From: Paraburkholderia sp. D15
Lineage (GTDB): Bacteria > Pseudomonadota > Gammaproteobacteria > Burkholderiales > Burkholderiaceae
Length of the DNA: 64,000 nucleotides
NCBI RefSeq assembly: GCF_029910215.1
Contig: NZ_CP110396.1
Location: 2,294,001-2,358,000, forward strand
Direction of reading: 5' to 3'
A model generated the notes under the pieces. That model saw only the letters and a list, made by a program, of their open reading frames with translations. It searched no databases and was not told the DNA's origin. This document shows, in pieces, positions 1 to 7,370 of the stretch. Positions within the stretch are counted from its first letter, which is position 1. Every line of letters starts with the position of its first letter. The position numbers and the translations under genes were made by a program.

Positions 1-80
1 TATTGGCGCCGGACGTGCTGCGCCAATGGCCGCGCTGCGAAGTGGCGCAGCTGACGTTGCCGGCGCAGTCGATGGAGTAA
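1..80 (+). CDS. 3' end of an unidentified gene (partial)
   Basis: An open frame enters from the left edge (codons begin at base 3) and ends with TAA at 78-80. It encodes a 25-residue tail ending LPAQSME. The composition suits a GC-rich coding end, but the fragment is too short to assign a family. The following 223 bases up to the chemoreceptor hold no further gene that I can support. Confidence 0.4.
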   Translation, partial: LAPDVLRQWPRCEVAQLTLPAQSME

Positions 81-303
81 GCGGGGCAGCGACGCTCAGC
101 GGCATTGCCGCAAAAGCCGCCATGACTGCGTCGCTTTTCCAAAGATAGTTGCACGCGCAATCAACCCACGCCCCACGCCGTCCTGAAGTTTTTCTCCGTC
201 TCGCCGTTAATCCAGAGAGTGCCATGAACCGCCGGGGCGTTCGCCTCGCGCGGCGGGTCGACTCATAAAGACAACGCAAGACAAAGCGACAAGGGACACG
301 GAG

Positions 304-1860
304 ATGGAAAGGTTTCGCCTGAAAGTGCGGCTCTGGCTCGCACTCGCGGTTATGTGCCTGGGCATTCTGGCAATCGGCCTTTGGGGCGCGTTCAAGGCGC
401 GCGACACGATGATCGCCGGCCGCGAGGCCGAGTTGAAGAGCGTGGTCAGCGTCGCCTATAGCGTGCTGGATCGTTACAACGGCCTCGCTGCGGCGGGCAC
501 CATGCCGCTCGCCGAAGCGCAACGCACGGCCATGGCCGATCTGCGCGCGATGCGCTACGACGGCGCCGGCGGCTATCTCGTGATCGAAGACGCGCACGCG
601 CGGGTGCTGATGCACGGCGTACGCGGCGATCTCGAAGGCAAGGACATGAGCGGCTTCACCGATCCGCAAGGGCGCCACGTATTCAAGGACGGCTCGGATC
701 TCGCCGAACGCGACGGCGACGGCTTCATCCATCTGCAATTTCTCAAGCCGGGTTCCAATCAGATGGCGCCGAAGATCAACTACGTGCGCCTCTACAAACC
801 GTGGGACTGGACGATCGTCACCGGCGTCTTCACCGACGATATCGACGCCGTGTTCTATTCGACGCTGCTGCAATACGTCGGCGCCGCACTGATTCTGTGC
901 GTGGTGGTGTCGCTGGTGATCGGCGTGATTCTGCGCAGCATCCTGCGGCAACTTGGTGGCGAACCCGCTTACGCGGCGGAAATTGCCGCACGTATCGCCG
1001 ATGGTGAACTCGATCTCGTGGTCGACACGAAACCCGGCGATGAAAGCAGCCTGCTGGCCGCGATGCAGCGGATGCAGCACCGCCTCGCGCAGGCGATCAC
1101 GCAGATTCGCAGCGGCGCCGCGTTGATTTCGTCGGTGTCGCATGAGATTGCGGCAGGGAACGCCGATCTGTCGCGACGGACCGAGCAGCAGGCGAGCGCG
1201 CTCGGCGAAACGGCGTCGAGCATGGAGCAGATCACCGCGACCGTGAAGCAGAACGCCGACAACGCGAAACAGGCGAGTCAACTGGCGCACAACGCGTCCG
1301 AAACGGCGGCGCGCGGCGGCGAGGTGGTGGGGCAGGTGGTCGAGACGATGCGCGGGATTTCACAATCGTCGCATCGAATCGGCGACATCATCGGCGTGAT
1401 CGAGGGGATTGCGTTTCAGACCAATATTCTCGCGTTGAACGCGGCGGTCGAGGCGGCGCGCGCGGGCGAGGAGGGCCGTGGTTTTGCGGTGGTGGCCGGC
1501 GAAGTGCGCAGCCTCGCGCAACGCAGCGCCGCGGCCGCGAAGGAGATCAAGGCGTTGATCGAGGAATCGGCGGCGCAGATCGACGGCGGGTCGCAGTACG
1601 TGGGCCGCGCGGGCGAAACCATGCAGGAAGTCGTGCAGGCGGTGCGCCGCGTGACCGACATCATGGGCGAGATCAGCGCGGCGTCGGTCGAACAGAGTTC
1701 GGGCATCGAGCAGGTCAACATCGCGGTGGCGAGCATGGATCAGACGACCCAGCAGAACGCCGCGCTCGTCGAGGAAGCGAGTGCATCCGCCGAAGTGCTG
1801 AAGACGCAGACGGGTCAATTGGCCGAAGCGATCGCCGTGTTTTCGTTACCGCCTGCGTGA
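304..1860 (+). CDS. Methyl-accepting chemotaxis protein with a periplasmic Cache domain
   Basis: Transmembrane chemoreceptor of 518 residues that would pass ligand binding to CheA/CheW. A first membrane segment lies at about residues 9-30. A single-Cache type sensor follows ([17 protein letters not shown], then [17 protein letters not shown]). A second membrane segment lies at about 184-212, then HAMP ([13 protein letters not shown]). The long signalling domain carries the conserved hairpin tip [20 protein letters not shown] followed by [12 protein letters not shown]. The C-terminus ends AVFSLPPA, so there is no NWETF-type CheR/CheB tether. The start follows a purine-rich AAGGGACACGGAG. The gene stands alone, and the ligand cannot be read from the sequence. 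Small organic acids are typical for this sensor class (inference). Confidence 0.95.
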   Translation: MERFRLKVRLWLALAVMCLGILAIGLWGAFKARDTMIAGREAELKSVVSVAYSVLDRYNGLAAAGTMPLAEAQRTAMADLRAMRYDGAGGYLVIEDAHARVLMHGVRGDLEGKDMSGFTDPQGRHVFKDGSDLAERDGDGFIHLQFLKPGSNQMAPKINYVRLYKPWDWTIVTGVFTDDIDAVFYSTLLQYVGAALILCVVVSLVIGVILRSILRQLGGEPAYAAEIAARIADGELDLVVDTKPGDESSLLAAMQRMQHRLAQAITQIRSGAALISSVSHEIAAGNADLSRRTEQQASALGETASSMEQITATVKQNADNAKQASQLAHNASETAARGGEVVGQVVETMRGISQSSHRIGDIIGVIEGIAFQTNILALNAAVEAARAGEEGRGFAVVAGEVRSLAQRSAAAAKEIKALIEESAAQIDGGSQYVGRAGETMQEVVQAVRRVTDIMGEISAASVEQSSGIEQVNIAVASMDQTTQQNAALVEEASASAEVLKTQTGQLAEAIAVFSLPPA

Positions 1861-1916
1861 GAAAGGCAGTGACGGTAAGGCGCCGAACCGGCGATTCGAT
1901 GCGGTAAAAAAGAAAA

Positions 1917-1997
1917 GAGCACGGGAGAATTTACTTTCGGAGGACACGACGCGCAACCGGTTGGCCGGTTGCGCGTTGCGTCTTTCCGGTCGTGCTC
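1917..1997 (-). terminator. Large branched terminator of the Ysc84 lipoprotein gene
   Basis: Outer arms GAGCACG (1917-1923) and CGTGCTC (1991-1997) enclose an inner perfect hairpin, GCGCAACCGG / CCGGTTGCGC (1951-1960 and 1965-1974). Read on the minus strand, the outer stem is followed directly by TTTTCTTTTTT, which fits intrinsic termination of the gene ending at 2087. The plus-strand chemoreceptor may use the same structure, but it has no T-run on that side. Next to it, 1999-2056 is a run of ATCGAA/TTCGAT inverted repeats. Confidence 0.65.
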
Positions 1998-2086
1998 ATA
2001 TCGAAGTATCGAAATATCGAAGTACGTGATCTCTTCGATTCGATTTCGATTCGATACGGCGACGACCGTCTTTGCCCTGCCCAGAC

Positions 2087-2677
2087 TTAGATGACGAGGC
2101 GCGACACCTTCGTGCCTTCGAGCGACACGCCGGCCATCAGGCCACCGTTCGTCAGCACGAATGCTTCGACCGGGCTCGTCGCGGTCGACGTATCGACCGC
2201 ACCGTTCGCGCCGACCTTCAGCACGGCGACTGTCGCATCGGCGCCGGCTGCCCAACCCTGGCTGCCGAGGAATTTATCGAGCGCTTCCTGCGTCATGAAC
2301 AGGAACACCAGCGCCTTCGACTGCGCGCCGATCTGCAAACCGAATGAACCCGCGACGGTGCTGTAATAGCCCGACGTGCGGCCGCCTACGCGCAACGCGC
2401 CTTCGCCATACTGACCACCGACCCAGAAGCCGGCCGAAATGACGGACGGAAACACCAGCACGCCTCGCGCTTTCGCGACCAGCTCACGCGAACCGCCGAC
2501 GTTCTGATACAGCCGCGCCAGCGTCGAGTCGACGCCCGCGTTGATCGTGTCGCGCTTGCCGGCGTTGGCCGAAGGCGAGGCGCTCGATGACGGCGAGGTC
2601 GTCGTGCAGCCGGCGAGGCTGAGGCCTGCGGTGGCCAGGGCGGCGCTGCCGGTGAGGATGAATTGTCGTCTGCGCAT
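2087..2677 (-). CDS. Ysc84/SYLF-domain lipoprotein
   Basis: Predicted envelope lipoprotein of 196 residues. The N-terminus MRRRQFILTGSAALATAGLS leads to a lipobox ending AGC at about residue 24. A Ser-rich linker follows, then the Ysc84 (SYLF/DUF500) domain with the family signatures KARGVLVFPSVISAGFWVGG and SYYSTVAGSFGLQIG-like text near the middle. The start at 2677 was chosen because it opens the signal peptide and has AAAGGA upstream; the frame stays open further but reads as non-coding. SYLF domains bind lipids in eukaryotes, while the bacterial role is unclear. Monocistronic. Confidence 0.9.
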   Translation of the reverse strand: MRRRQFILTGSAALATAGLSLAGCTTTSPSSSASPSANAGKRDTINAGVDSTLARLYQNVGGSRELVAKARGVLVFPSVISAGFWVGGQYGEGALRVGGRTSGYYSTVAGSFGLQIGAQSKALVFLFMTQEALDKFLGSQGWAAGADATVAVLKVGANGAVDTSTATSPVEAFVLTNGGLMAGVSLEGTKVSRLVI

Positions 2678-2872
2678 GATTGTTTTCCTTTGCGTTATTG
2701 AAGTTGCGTAGGCTCGATGCTTCGTCGTTGACTTCGTCGTTGCTTTGCGAGCGGTCTGCCGTGACGCCGGCATGTGCGTACGTCGCTTGCTAACCAGCAT
2801 TTCGCGTGCCTGAGCCTGGAGCATCGATCGCGGCGAAAAGTTGCGCGAGGGAAATGTCCGTGCGACGTCGAC

Positions 2873-3634
2873 TCAGCCTTTCACCAGACCACCGTCGACG
2901 ATCAGGTTCTGGCCGGTCACGGCGCGCGCCCATGGCGACAGGAAGAACAGCACGGCGTCGGCAAATTCCTCGGGCGTCGTGACGCGCCGCACCGGCGTCG
3001 AGTTGGCGATCAGGTCGAAGACGAATTCCGGCGTGGCCGAACTGGCGTCGGTGGTGCGCAATAGACCGCCCGACACCATGTTGACCGTGATGCCGTCGGG
3101 ACCGAGATCGTGCGACGCCGTACGGGTCAGCGATAGCAGCGCCGCCTTGGCCGCCGTGTAGTCGTGGTACGGGACCACGGGATTCTGAAACAGATTGGTA
3201 CCCACGTTGACGATGCGGCCGAAACCGCGCGCGCGCATGCCCGCGGCGGCCGCCTGAATCGTGTTCAGCGCGCCCTTGAGCGAGCCGTCGAGTTGCTGCT
3301 GCATGCGGGTCCAATCGAGGGTGTCGATGGTGGGGCGCGCGTCGCCGTCGAAACGGAAGTCGGCCAGCGCGTTGTTCACCACCGATACGATCGGCTGCCC
3401 CGTTTGCGCCTGGGCCGCGTCGAACAAACGCGTGACGGCCGCTTTATCGGTGACGTCGGCCTGAAGCGGCACGACGCGTTCGCCGAGTTCGTCCCGTAGC
3501 GCGAGCGCTGCTTTCTCGCTCCGGTGATAGTTGACGACCACGCCCGCGCCTTCGCGCACGAGCGCACGCGTGATCGACGCGCCGAGTCCACGGGCGCCGC
3601 CCGTTATCAGCACCCATTGTTCGGATAGAAGCAT
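2873..3634 (-). CDS. Short-chain dehydrogenase/reductase (FabG-like)
   Basis: NAD(P)H-dependent oxidoreductase of about 253 residues with a Rossmann fold. The dinucleotide-binding GGARGLG lies at the N-terminus, NNAL in the middle, and the catalytic pair YTAAK after VPYHD. The residue 13 positions before the catalytic Tyr, normally Ser, is Thr (NVGTN). The C-terminal VTGQNLIVDGG is typical of 3-oxoacyl-ACP reductase-like members. The chosen start MLLSEQW has GGGGAAAG just upstream. An alternative ATG at 3646 adds four residues but lacks a ribosome site. The substrate is unknown and the gene has no operon partner. Confidence 0.88.
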   Translation of the reverse strand: MLLSEQWVLITGGARGLGASITRALVREGAGVVVNYHRSEKAALALRDELGERVVPLQADVTDKAAVTRLFDAAQAQTGQPIVSVVNNALADFRFDGDARPTIDTLDWTRMQQQLDGSLKGALNTIQAAAAGMRARGFGRIVNVGTNLFQNPVVPYHDYTAAKAALLSLTRTASHDLGPDGITVNMVSGGLLRTTDASSATPEFVFDLIANSTPVRRVTTPEEFADAVLFFLSPWARAVTGQNLIVDGGLVKG

Positions 3635-3646
3635 CGCTTTCCCCAT

Positions 3647-4373
3647 GGTCGATGAAATGTCGGTCGCTATTGTCGCGCGATTCGGCGCGCGGCCGCGTTT
3701 TCATTGCATGGGTGACGTGGTGGATGGCTTTACGTTTGAACGCCTTCTGTTTTGCAGACGAATGCCGGTGTGCGGCGGCGTTGCCGGGGTGTCGAAGATT
3801 TCTCTCCTCTGTTTGAAACCGATGACAGGGCAGCGGAATTCTATTGACGTCGTGTTTCTTCTGTCTGTGTGGTGACTCTCAGTCCTTGCGCGAAAGCTGC
3901 GTGTTGATATCGGGACTAATACCTAGGTGTTTCGTTTGTGCGCGCCAATGGAATTCATCTGATCAGGCGATCTAGATAGTTTGGAGTGCGTATATGGTGG
4001 AGTTTTTACGTTTTGGTGGTGTATCGGTAATTAACGATCCTTAGCAATTAAAAATCATTTTTTACACAAAAAGAACCGGCTATTTCGCTTTGCGTGGGAT
4101 AGCGCACGGTCGCTGCATGGCGCTCCGCATAACTTCAACTTTCATCAGGCCCAGCTACGTCATTTCAATTCTTCTTAACGCGTAGCCAGTCGTTGCTCTC
4201 GGATCACGTCGAATCGGACCGGGGTTTTTCGCGACAGAGATGCCGGGCGCCATGCGAATCAGGTGTGGTGTCAGGTAATACCGACCGGGCTTTGAGTTTG
4301 GGTCTTTAACGATGAATGCAGAGTCATCGGTTATTCGGGCCGGTCATTCGACGCATATAGTTAGGAGCATGAA
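3647..4373. other. Long, relatively AT-rich intergenic region upstream of the repeat protein
   Basis: This 727-bp stretch contains no gene I can support. GC falls clearly between about 3900 and 4080, with runs such as TTAAAAATCATTTTTTACAC. It therefore probably holds the promoter and upstream control of the repeat-protein gene at 4374, whose ribosome site is TTAGGAG at 4361-4367. A CCTAGG palindrome within ACTAATACCTAGGTG lies near 3915-3930. I cannot assign a regulator to it. Confidence 0.5.
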
Positions 4374-6497
4374 ATGAAAAAGCAAAATAGCGACAAGCGC
4401 ACGCTGGGGACTCGCCGCGCGGTATTGGCGATGGCTGTGAGTCTGTACGCGGCGATGGCGGGGGCGCAAACGAATACGCCGGTGCCGGGCCCGGCCTCGG
4501 GCAAGGCGCCGAAAGTGGTGGTTGCGCAGTTGCCGATCGATTGTCCGCAGTACGACACTCCGCAATACGACACGCTCGGTTGCAAGCGGGAAAGCGCCGG
4601 CTTGCTGACGACGACGGGTGTCGGCGTGTCGGCCGCCGCGGGATCGGGGACGGCGGCGGGGTCGCAAAGCGGGTCGGGTAATGGGTCGGGCAACGGGGCG
4701 GCGTCGGGCGGGAATGGCGATAGCGGCGCGAATGGTGCTGGCAATTCGGGGAATTCGGGGTCCGCGGGATTGGGTGGATCGGCGGCGGGGGGGAGTGGTA
4801 GTGGTAGTGGCGGTAATGGGGGGAAGGGTAGTGGCGGGTCTGGTAGTGGCGGGTCTGGTAACGGCGGGTCTGGTAGTGGTGGTTCGGGCAGTGGCGGTTC
4901 GGGTAGTGGCGGGTCTGGTAGTGGTGGTTCGGGTAGTGGCGGGTCTGGTAGTGGTGGTTCGGGCAGTGGCGGGTCCGGTAATGGTGGTTCGGGCAGTGGC
5001 GGGTCTGGAAGTGGCGGGTCTGGCAGTGGTGGCTCGGGTAGTGGTGGCTCGGGTAGTGGCGGGTCTGGCAGTGGTGGTTCGGGCAGTGGCGGGTCTGGTA
5101 GTGGCGGTTCGGGTAGTGGCGGTTCGGGCAGTGGCGGGTCCGGTAGTGGTGGTTCGGGTAGTGGTGGTTCGGGTAGCGGCGGATCAGGTAGTGGTGGTTC
5201 GGGTAGTGGCGGTTCGGGCAGTGGTGGTTCGGGCAGTGGTGGGTCGGGCGACGGCGGCTCGGGTAGCGGCGGCTCTGGCGGTCACGGCTCTGGCGGTCAC
5301 GGCTCCGGTGGCCACGGCGATGGCGGTCATGGCGATGGCGGTCATGGCGACGGTGGTCATGGTGACGGTGGTCATGGCGATGGCGGTCATGGCGATGGTG
5401 GTCACGGCGATGGTGGTCATGGCGACGGCGGCCACGGTGATGGCGGTCATGGCGACGGCGGCCACGGTGATGGCGGTCATGGCGACGGCGGTCACAGCTC
5501 CGGTGGTCACGGCGATGGCGGTCATGGTGACGGTGGCCACGGCGATGGCGGTCATGGCGACGGCGGCCACGGTGATGGTGGTCACGGCGATGGTGGTCAC
5601 GGCGATGGCGGTCACGGCGATGGCGGTCATGGTGACGGTGGTCACGGCGACGGCGGTCATGGCGACGGCGGTCACGGCTCCGGTGGTCACGGCTCCGGTG
5701 GTCACGGCGATGGTGGTCACGGCGATGGCGGTCACGGCGATGGCGGTCATGGTGACGGTGGCCACGGCGATGGCGGTCATGGCGACGGCGGCCACGGTGA
5801 TGGTGGTCACGGCGATGGTGGTCACGGCGATGGCGGTCACGGCGATGGCGGTCATGGTGACGGTGGTCACGGCGACGGCGGTCATGGCGACGGCGGTCAC
5901 GGCTCCGGTGGTCACGGCTCCGGTGGTCACGGCGATGGCGGTCACGGCGATGGCGGTCATGGTGACGGTGGCCACGGCGATGGCGGTCATGGCGACGGCG
6001 GCCACGGTGATGGTGGTCACGGCGATGGCGGTCACGGCGATGGCGGTCATGGTGACGGTGGTCACGGCGACGGCGGTCATGGCGACGGCGGCCACGGTGA
6101 TGGCGGTCACGGCGATGGCGGTCACGGCGACGGCGGTCATGGTGACGGTGGTCACGGCGACGGCGGTCATGGCGACGGCGGTCATGGCGACGGCGGTCAC
6201 GGCTCCGGTGGTCACGGTGATGGCGGCCATGGCGATGGCGGTCATGGCGACGGTGGCCATGGCAATGGTGGCCATGGTGACGGCAGCCATGGTGATGGCG
6301 GTCACGGCTCCGGTGGTCACGGCGACAGCGGCCACGGTGATGGCGGCCACGGCGCAAGCGGTCACGGAGATGGTGGTCACGGCGACAGCGGTCACGGCGA
6401 CAGCGGCCACAGCGGAGGCTTCGGCGGCTTCGGTGGCCATAGCGGCGGCTTCGGCGGTGGCAATGGCGGCAGCGGCGGTCACGGCCGCGGCCACTAA
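4374..6497 (+). CDS. Secreted Gly/Ser/His/Asp repeat protein (707 residues)
   Basis: Unrecognised protein with a signal peptide (cleavage probably after AMAGAQ, about residue 32). A short unique region with two Cys follows (CPQYDTPQYDTLGCKRE), then a Gly/Ser/Asn-rich linker. About 30 GGSGS repeats occupy residues 151-301, and about 75 units of mostly GGHGD run to about residue 682. The C-terminus is Gly/Phe/His-rich and ends GGHGRGH. There is no LPXTG, autotransporter or other anchor. Each GGHGD unit supplies one His and one Asp, so metal binding or an extended, hydrated extracellular polymer is possible (inference). ATG is preceded by TTAGGAG. The large ORFs in the other frames across this gene are products of the 15-bp periodicity. 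Confidence 0.85.
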   Translation: MKKQNSDKRTLGTRRAVLAMAVSLYAAMAGAQTNTPVPGPASGKAPKVVVAQLPIDCPQYDTPQYDTLGCKRESAGLLTTTGVGVSAAAGSGTAAGSQSGSGNGSGNGAASGGNGDSGANGAGNSGNSGSAGLGGSAAGGSGSGSGGNGGKGSGGSGSGGSGNGGSGSGGSGSGGSGSGGSGSGGSGSGGSGSGGSGSGGSGNGGSGSGGSGSGGSGSGGSGSGGSGSGGSGSGGSGSGGSGSGGSGSGGSGSGGSGSGGSGSGGSGSGGSGSGGSGSGGSGSGGSGSGGSGDGGSGSGGSGGHGSGGHGSGGHGDGGHGDGGHGDGGHGDGGHGDGGHGDGGHGDGGHGDGGHGDGGHGDGGHGDGGHGDGGHSSGGHGDGGHGDGGHGDGGHGDGGHGDGGHGDGGHGDGGHGDGGHGDGGHGDGGHGDGGHGSGGHGSGGHGDGGHGDGGHGDGGHGDGGHGDGGHGDGGHGDGGHGDGGHGDGGHGDGGHGDGGHGDGGHGDGGHGSGGHGSGGHGDGGHGDGGHGDGGHGDGGHGDGGHGDGGHGDGGHGDGGHGDGGHGDGGHGDGGHGDGGHGDGGHGDGGHGDGGHGDGGHGDGGHGDGGHGSGGHGDGGHGDGGHGDGGHGNGGHGDGSHGDGGHGSGGHGDSGHGDGGHGASGHGDGGHGDSGHGDSGHSGGFGGFGGHSGGFGGGNGGSGGHGRGH
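4826..5275 (+). repeat. 15-bp tandem repeat array encoding GGSGS
   Basis: About 30 consecutive 15-bp units of the form GGTAGTGGCGGGTCT, each encoding Gly-Ser-Gly-Gly-Ser in one frame. Variation is almost entirely synonymous (GGC/GGT, TCT/TCG/TCC), with rare Asn or Asp replacing Ser. The array passes directly into the GGHGD array without a change of period. Confidence 0.95.
5276..6410 (+). repeat. 15-bp tandem repeat array encoding GGHGD, with 225-bp higher-order copies
   Basis: About 75 units of 15 bp (GGTCACGGCGATGGC type) encode His-Gly-Asp-Gly-Gly, with occasional GSGG units. Comparing units shows that 5536-5760 (15 units) recurs at 5761-5970 with one unit missing. A third, shorter partial copy starts at 5971. 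Segmental duplication is therefore superimposed on the 15-bp period. Confidence 0.93.
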
Positions 6498-6629
6498 GCG
6501 CGGACTGGATTCCGCAGCACCTCCGCAGCACGAGCAGCGTGGACGTCCAGCTTACTGGCCGGTCACGCTGCCCGAATCGCTCATCGGCGCAAACGCATCA
6601 GTCAACAAACCTCACCAACCCAAACGAAA

Positions 6630-6660
6630 AAGAGCGGACATCCCTCGTCCGCTCTTCTCC
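6630..6660 (-). terminator. Terminator between the repeat protein and pdeM
   Basis: Perfect stem AAGAGCGGAC (6630-6639) / GTCCGCTCTT (6647-6656) with a 7-base loop. On the minus strand it ends in TTTTTCG, so it should terminate the pdeM operon. It may also serve the plus-strand repeat-protein gene, which ends at 6497. Confidence 0.75.
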
Positions 6661-6707
6661 CACCTGACTCCACAAATCAAATCACCACCCCCCCCAACAT
6701 CCATAAA

Positions 6708-7370
6708 CTACCCACCCACCTCAATCACCCTCTCCTGCACCACCAGAAAAACCCGCTCCCCCGCAACCCTCCCATCCTCCCGCGCCCCGCCCGTAAACCC
6801 GCCAAACGCAGGCAACACGCCATAGCGAGCCTGAAACCGGAAACAGGGCACCCGCACGGAATCGATCCGCGTCGACACCCGATAAACCGGATGCACGTGC
6901 CCCGCGAGCGCGTAGGCCTCATCGACCACGCACGGGTAATGACACAAAGCCCACGGCCCAAGCCGCCACGGCTCCCGCACGCACTGAAAATCCAGCGTCT
7001 GCGGCAACGCGCCCGCATGCCGATCGTGATTTCCCTCGACCAGCACGACCCGCAACGCGGCGTGCCGTGCCCGCCACACATGCAACGCGCCCAACGTCTC
7101 CACCGCATGCGCCTCGCGCGCATGCATCAGATCGCCGAGAAAGACGAGCATTGCCGGTGCAAACTCGTCGATCAGCCGATCGAGCCGCCGCAAATTGTCG
7201 GCGGTCGAACCAACCGGCACCGGAATGCCGCGCGCGCGAAATACAGCGTCCTTGCCGAAATGCGCATCGGCGATGAAAAGACATCGCGACGCGGGATCGA
7301 ACGCCGCCCGCAAGCTCGACAACACGAGCGGCTGCCCGGCGACCTCGATCTTCAACGAACTCGTCTTCAT
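6708..7370 (-). CDS. pdeM: PdeM: ligase-associated DNA damage response endonuclease
   Basis: Metallophosphoesterase of 220 residues. The metal-binding motifs appear in order: [21 protein letters not shown] and GHVHP. Together with its position directly after an Lhr-type helicase, this matches PdeM of the ligase-associated (LPD) DNA repair module. Its ATG overlaps the helicase stop by four bases (ATGA at 7367-7370), so the two are translationally coupled. The DNA ligase and MBL-fold exonuclease that often complete the module are not adjacent here. Confidence 0.88.
   Translation of the reverse strand: MKTSSLKIEVAGQPLVLSSLRAAFDPASRCLFIADAHFGKDAVFRARGIPVPVGSTADNLRRLDRLIDEFAPAMLVFLGDLMHAREAHAVETLGALHVWRARHAALRVVLVEGNHDRHAGALPQTLDFQCVREPWRLGPWALCHYPCVVDEAYALAGHVHPVYRVSTRIDSVRVPCFRFQARYGVLPAFGGFTGGAREDGRVAGERVFLVVQERVIEVGG

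Noticed and set aside
4826..6410. CRISPR-like array
   Set aside because: Units of 15 bp are directly adjacent with no unique spacers, and there are no cas genes. The array is coding.
4324..6825. Very long ORFs in other frames across the repeat gene (735 residues on each strand, 436 residues on minus)
   Set aside because: They arise because a 15-bp repeat without stop codons stays open in all frames. Only the frame with signal peptide, ribosome site and synonymous-only variation (GGSGS/GGHGD) behaves as coding.
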